The position numbers and the translations under genes were made by a program. From positions 1 through 10,067 of the forward strand of contig JASJBQ010000189.1 of the NCBI GenBank assembly GCA_030066455.1: a stretch of 10,067 nucleotides of DNA, in the 5' to 3' direction. Source of the stretch: Desulfobacterales bacterium. GTDB lineage: Bacteria > Desulfobacterota > Desulfobacteria > Desulfobacterales > UBA5852. The notes under the pieces are model-generated. The model was not told the DNA's origin and did not search any database. It saw only the letters and a program-made list of their open reading frames with translations. Below are positions 7,113-10,067 of the stretch, in pieces (position 1 is the first letter of the stretch; every line of letters starts with the position of its first letter).

Positions 7113-7856
7113 ATGGCACAACCGTCCAAAATAAGACTGGATACGTTAACTCTCGAGAGGGGGCTGGCCCCCAGCCGTGAAAGGGCCAAAGCCCTCATTA
7201 TGGCAGGCCGCATCCTGGTTGACGGGGTGCCGCTGTCCAAACCGGGAATGTCGGTAAGCACCACCGCCGACTTGAAATGCAAGGGTGAGGATCTCCCTTA
7301 TGTGAGCCGCGGCGGGTTGAAACTGCAAGCGGCCTTGGAGGCGTTCAATCCGCCGGTGCGAGGAGCCGTCTGTCTTGACGTTGGGGCTTCCACCGGGGGG
7401 TTCACCGACTGTCTGCTTCAGTATGGTGCACGCCGGGTATATGCCGTCGACGTGGGCTACGGGCAGCTCGCCTGGAAACTGCGCCAAGACAGCCGGGTCC
7501 TATCCATGGAGAGAACCAACGCCCGCCATCTGAAGCCGGGGGACTTCGACGAACCGATCGATTTGGCAACCATCGATGCCGCCTTCATATCATTGAGACT
7601 GGTGGTTCCAGCCCTGCTGCCCTGCTTGCGGCCCGAGGCCTCCCTGATCGCCTTGATCAAGCCCCAGTTCGAAGTCGGCAAAGGCCAGGTCGGCAAGGGC
7701 GGGGTCGTTCGCGACCCGCGGCAGCATGAGCGTGTCATCGAGGAGCTAAGCACTTTCTTCCGGACGCTCAGGATTGCCATCCGGGGACATTGTCCGTCGC
7801 CGATCCACGGTCCAAAGGGCAATCGCGAATTTTTTATTTACCTGCGCGCGCCCTAA
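7113..7856 (+). CDS. tlyA: TlyA family rRNA (cytidine-2'-O)-methyltransferase
   Basis: Fuses an N-terminal S4 RNA-binding domain (about residues 8-65) to a FtsJ/RrmJ-like SAM methyltransferase. Mycobacterial TlyA 2'-O-methylates 16S and 23S rRNA cytidines, which affects capreomycin sensitivity; the older 'haemolysin' label comes from the same family. The protein has 247 residues. The SAM-binding motif I is CLDVGASTGGFTD (87-99). The K-D-K-E tetrad of 2'-O-methyltransferases is present as K70 (RGGLKL), D155 (TIDAAF), K183 (LIKPQFE) and E239 (NREFF). KGGVVRDP (195-202) and the SPIHGPKGNRE ending (229-239) are also typical. I chose ATG 7113, 19 bases after dxs, because the S4 domain starts at once; the longer open frame from 7017 lies within dxs and encodes no conserved residues. 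No good ribosome site is visible. It is the last gene of the xseA-to-tlyA cluster. Confidence 0.93.
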   Translation: MAQPSKIRLDTLTLERGLAPSRERAKALIMAGRILVDGVPLSKPGMSVSTTADLKCKGEDLPYVSRGGLKLQAALEAFNPPVRGAVCLDVGASTGGFTDCLLQYGARRVYAVDVGYGQLAWKLRQDSRVLSMERTNARHLKPGDFDEPIDLATIDAAFISLRLVVPALLPCLRPEASLIALIKPQFEVGKGQVGKGGVVRDPRQHERVIEELSTFFRTLRIAIRGHCPSPIHGPKGNREFFIYLRAP

Positions 7857-7953
7857 CTTCTGCCATCCCCCCGGTTGCATCCATGGCCGGCATGTCGTTG
7901 CCTCAGCCTCCGCTGTACACCGGCTCGAGTCGACCAGCGACTGCGGACCGGCA

Positions 7954-7983
7954 TCCGCCGTCCCAAATGACGTGGACGGCGGA
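7954..7983 (+). terminator. Candidate terminator after tlyA
   Basis: A perfect 10-bp inverted repeat, TCCGCCGTCC (7954-7963) and GGACGGCGGA (7974-7983), has a 10-base loop. The T-rich sequence does not follow at once but starts within about 20 bases (TTTGGTTTTT at 8001-8010, then seven Ts at 8017-8023). The stem is strong and correctly placed for the end of the xseA-tlyA transcript, but the delayed T run makes it an imperfect intrinsic terminator. Confidence 0.5.
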
Positions 7984-8040
7984 ATTACCCTTTAAATCCA
8001 TTTGGTTTTTACTTGATTTTTTTCACGGCTAACGGTACTT

Positions 8041-8210
8041 GGACACATTTTGGCGGGCTCAGGAAGCCGTACGGATGACCACCCTGCGGTGGAATGCCTG
8101 TGCCCAAACCGGCCGCCTCACCTCGGGTCCTTTTGCTTGGGCCGATACTTACCGGCCCCCGCCGACCCAGTCCCCTGAACGGTGCGTTGACATTGGCAGG
8201 ACACATTTTG
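8041..8210. repeat. Exact 12-bp direct repeat bounding a structured segment
   Basis: GGACACATTTTG occurs exactly at 8041-8052 and 8199-8210, with start points 158 bases apart. The bases just outside and inside the copies are unrelated, and the enclosed ends show no terminal inverted repeats, so a transposon footprint is not supported. The second copy lies 22 bases before the EF-G-like start codon. Confidence 0.55.
8050..8165 (+). ncRNA. Possible structured RNA or 5' leader element, unidentified
   Basis: Complementary arms suggest a folded RNA in the leader of the EF-G-like gene. TTGGCGGG (8050-8057) can pair with CCCGCCGA (8158-8165), including one G-U pair, and closes a domain of about 116 bases. 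Inside are the hairpin CCACC/GGTGG (8079-8083, 8088-8092, loop CTGC) and two mutually exclusive stems: GCCCAA/TTGGGC (8102-8107, 8137-8142) and GGGCCG/CGGCCC (8139-8144, 8153-8158). I recognise no known riboswitch, 6S, SRP, RNase P or tmRNA signature. GC-rich DNA folds readily by chance, so this is a candidate only. Confidence 0.25.
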
Positions 8211-8215
8211 AACGT
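8187..8215 (+). promoter_or_regulatory. Weak candidate promoter before the EF-G-like gene
   Basis: A consensus -35 hexamer TTGACA sits at 8187-8192, but the expected -10 position (GAACGT at 8210-8215 with 17 bases spacing) matches poorly. An alternative is TTGATT (8013-8018) with TACTTG (8036-8041), also weak, which would place the whole structured segment in the leader. The sequence alone does not decide between them. Confidence 0.2.
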
Positions 8216-8232
8216 GTTAGAGAGGAGTGTAA

Positions 8233-10067
8233 ATGGCTGTAAATTCCGATCAAATCAGAAATGTCGCCTTTGTGGCCCATAGTGGCGCTGGAAAAACCTC
8301 CCTGGCGGAAGCCATGCTTTTCAAAGCCGGTATCATCACGCGCATCGGGCGCGTCGAAGACGGCAACACGGCGATGGATTACGAGCCAGAGGAGCTCAAA
8401 CGCACCAGCAGCATCAGTACGGGGATTCACCAATTTCCGTGGAAAAAAAACACGGTCACGATCCTGGATACGCCCGGCGACCAGAATTTCTTCACGGACA
8501 CGAAAAACTGTATGCAGGCTGCGGATTCAGCGCTTTTTGTGATTGACGCCCTCGACGGCGTACGTGTTCAAACGGAACAGGGGTGGGAATTCGCCGAAGA
8601 TTTTAATCTGCCGGTCATGCTGTGCATCAACAAACTGGATAAAGAACGCGCCGATTACGAGCAAGCGTTTGAAGATGTCAAAAACTCCTTACCGGGCCCC
8701 AAACCGATCCTGCTCCAATTGCCGATCGGAGCGGAAGCCGAATTCAAAGGGGTCGTCGATCTGATCAGTGGCAAAGCTTTCGTTTATGACGGCGGCAACG
8801 TGTCATCGACCAACGTCCCGGATGACATGCAGGCGGCGGTCGAATCGGAAATGGAGGCGCTCATCGAAAATATTGCCGAGGCTGACGATGCGCTGATCGA
8901 ACGCTATCTCGAAGGCGAGACGATCACCAGCGAAGAACTCCGTGCGGCGCTGTGCAAAGGGATCAACGAGCGCATTTTTGTGCCGGTTCTGTTTGGGTCG
9001 GCCACCGCCAATATCGGCGTGGACAACCTGATGGATTTCCTGGCGACCATTGCCCCGACACCGATCGAACGAGGCGCCAAAACGGGTACGGATCTTGCCG
9101 GGAAGGAGGCGATCACCCGCTCGCCCGAAGCGCAAGCGCCTTTCTCTGCTTTCGTTTTCAAGACCGTTGCCGATCCCTACAGTGGACGCCTATCCATTTT
9201 CCGGGTTGTATCCGGCACTTTGGGCAGTGACGGCAATTTTTACAATGCCACCAAGGAATCCAAGGAGCGTTTCAATCAACTGCTCACCATCGCCGGCAAA
9301 GAACAAAAGCCTGTTGAGGGCGCCGGTCCCGGCGCGATTGTGGCCGTGGCCAAACTGAAAGACACCACCACGGGCGATACACTTTGTGCGGATACGGACA
9401 AAGTCCGTTACACGTTCGCGGATCCGCTCCCGGCGCTCATTTCCTTCGCCCTGGAATCCAAATCCAAGGGGGACGAGGATAAAATCTATATCTCATTGAA
9501 TAAATTGATCGAAGAGGATTCCGGTCTCAAACTCGAGCGCAACTCGGAAACCAATGAAATCCTCCTGTCCGGTCGGGGCCAGGTGCATATCGAGGCCACG
9601 ATCGAAAAAATGAAACGCAAATTCGGTGTCGACGTCCATCTCAACATTCCCAAAGTGCCCTATCGTGAAACCATCAAGAAAAAGGTCCGTGTTCAGGGCA
9701 AGCACAAGAAGCAGACCGGTGGCCATGGCCAGTACGGCGATTGCTGGATTCAGATGGAACCCCTGCCCCGCGGTGGCGGCTTCGAGTTTGTCGATGCGAT
9801 CGTGGGCGGGGTCATTCCCAAAACCTATATCCCCGCCGTTGAAAAAGGTATCGTGGAGTCGGCCCATAAAGGCGTGATTGCCGGTTTTCCGACCGTAGAT
9901 TTCAAAGTCACCCTCGACGATGGCTCATTTCATGCCGTCGACTCTTCGGAAATGGCTTTCAAGGTTGCCGGCTCACTGGCCTTCAAGAAGGCGGTTGCGG
10001 ATGCCAATCCCGTCCTGCTGGAGCCCATCATGGAAGTCACCGTCACGACGCCGGACGAATACATGGG
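8233..10067 (+). CDS. fusA: Elongation factor G-like GTPase (paralogue type), 3' end outside window
   Basis: Translational GTPase with the EF-G domain order; 611 codons are present with no stop, against a usual length near 690, so most of domain V is missing. Classical EF-G drives ribosomal translocation; the role of this divergent type is not settled. The G1 loop is AHSGAGKTS (15-23) instead of AHIDAGKTT. Switch I reads RTSSIS (57-62) where EF-G has RGITIT. G3 is DTPGD (79-83), with Asp83 replacing the catalytic His. G4 is NKLD (133-136) and G5 is GSA (255-257). Domain II covers about 300-395, domain III about 398-475 and domain IV about 477-595, with GGHGQYG (496-502). The ATG at 8233 has GGAG (8224-8227) five bases upstream. 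The symbol is the one usually attached automatically; the canonical str-operon fusA would be a separate gene. Confidence 0.93.
   Translation, partial: MAVNSDQIRNVAFVAHSGAGKTSLAEAMLFKAGIITRIGRVEDGNTAMDYEPEELKRTSSISTGIHQFPWKKNTVTILDTPGDQNFFTDTKNCMQAADSALFVIDALDGVRVQTEQGWEFAEDFNLPVMLCINKLDKERADYEQAFEDVKNSLPGPKPILLQLPIGAEAEFKGVVDLISGKAFVYDGGNVSSTNVPDDMQAAVESEMEALIENIAEADDALIERYLEGETITSEELRAALCKGINERIFVPVLFGSATANIGVDNLMDFLATIAPTPIERGAKTGTDLAGKEAITRSPEAQAPFSAFVFKTVADPYSGRLSIFRVVSGTLGSDGNFYNATKESKERFNQLLTIAGKEQKPVEGAGPGAIVAVAKLKDTTTGDTLCADTDKVRYTFADPLPALISFALESKSKGDEDKIYISLNKLIEEDSGLKLERNSETNEILLSGRGQVHIEATIEKMKRKFGVDVHLNIPKVPYRETIKKKVRVQGKHKKQTGGHGQYGDCWIQMEPLPRGGGFEFVDAIVGGVIPKTYIPAVEKGIVESAHKGVIAGFPTVDFKVTLDDGSFHAVDSSEMAFKVAGSLAFKKAVADANPVLLEPIMEVTVTTPDEYM

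Larger units (their letters stand above)
7857..8232. other. 376-base gene-free region between tlyA and the EF-G-like gene
   Basis: No open frame here has family resemblance or a good ribosome site. From left to right it holds about 95 unremarkable bases with a small hairpin (AGTCG 7928-7932, CGACT 7938-7942), a strong inverted repeat (7954-7983), an AT- and T-rich tract (7983-8027), and a GC-rich stretch (8041-8210) with several complementary arms and a repeated 12-mer. It ends with the ribosome site of the next gene. Confidence 0.75.

Noticed and set aside
6182..7282. Long minus-strand open frame (366 codons) opposite dxs and the start of tlyA
   Set aside because: It is the antisense shadow of GC-rich coding sequence. 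The translation is low in recognisable motifs, and both plus-strand genes are unmistakable.
8041..8210. Small transposable element with 12-bp target duplications
   Set aside because: The ends inside the direct repeats are not inverted repeats of each other and there is no second copy in the window.
8041..8232. 6S RNA, because of CCAGTCCCCTGA (8167-8178) and CCGATA (8142-8147) strings like those in E. coli 6S
   Set aside because: The two strings are in reverse order compared with 6S, the ends of the region do not pair as a 6S closing stem, and no -10-like central bubble is evident.
8149..8433. Minus-strand 94-codon open frame across the leader and the EF-G-like start
   Set aside because: It overlaps clearly coding plus-strand sequence, has no ribosome site that I can see, and matches no known family.

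Overview
The window is ordinary chromosomal DNA from a GC-rich bacterium, most likely a deltaproteobacterium (Desulfobacterota, Desulfobacteraceae-like). That placement is inference. It rests on the gene order xseA-xseB-ispA-dxs-tlyA, on an EF-G-like GTPase of the kind with Asp after the DTPG motif, and on a small conserved protein of a type I associate with this group. I see no phage, insertion sequence, CRISPR array, tRNA or rRNA. Protein-coding density is high and nearly every gene is a housekeeping gene.

Layout. Bases 1-1161 (+) are the 3' part of glmM, phosphoglucosamine mutase, which feeds peptidoglycan and LPS precursor synthesis. It converges on a minus-strand Bax inhibitor-1/YccA-family seven-helix membrane protein (1250-1978), with a strong stem-loop terminator between them. 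A 143-base divergent intergenic region (1979-2121) holds a plausible promoter for the membrane protein, with a 9-bp tandem repeat inside it. Then come a 108-residue conserved protein of unknown function (2122-2448) and a tight plus-strand cluster: xseA (2524-3891), xseB (3875-4153), ispA (4150-5049), dxs (5129-7093) and tlyA (7113-7856). XseA and XseB form exonuclease VII. Dxs makes DXP, the entry metabolite of the MEP isoprenoid pathway, and IspA condenses its C5 products into farnesyl diphosphate. TlyA is a probable rRNA 2'-O-methyltransferase. The overlaps xseA/xseB and xseB/ispA point to translational coupling.

The stretch 7857-8232 has no gene. It holds a probable tlyA terminator, a T-rich tract, and then a leader with several GC-rich complementary arms, bounded by two exact copies of a 12-mer. 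This leads into the last gene, an EF-G-like translational GTPase (8233 to beyond the window end) that stays open to the edge. Its G3 motif is DTPGD instead of DTPGH, so the usual catalytic histidine is absent.

The points most worth a second look are the structured leader before the EF-G paralogue, the altered GTPase active site, a 90-base AT-rich island (21% G+C) inside xseA, and the tandem repeat in the membrane-protein promoter. I found no convincing novel defence or mobile system.
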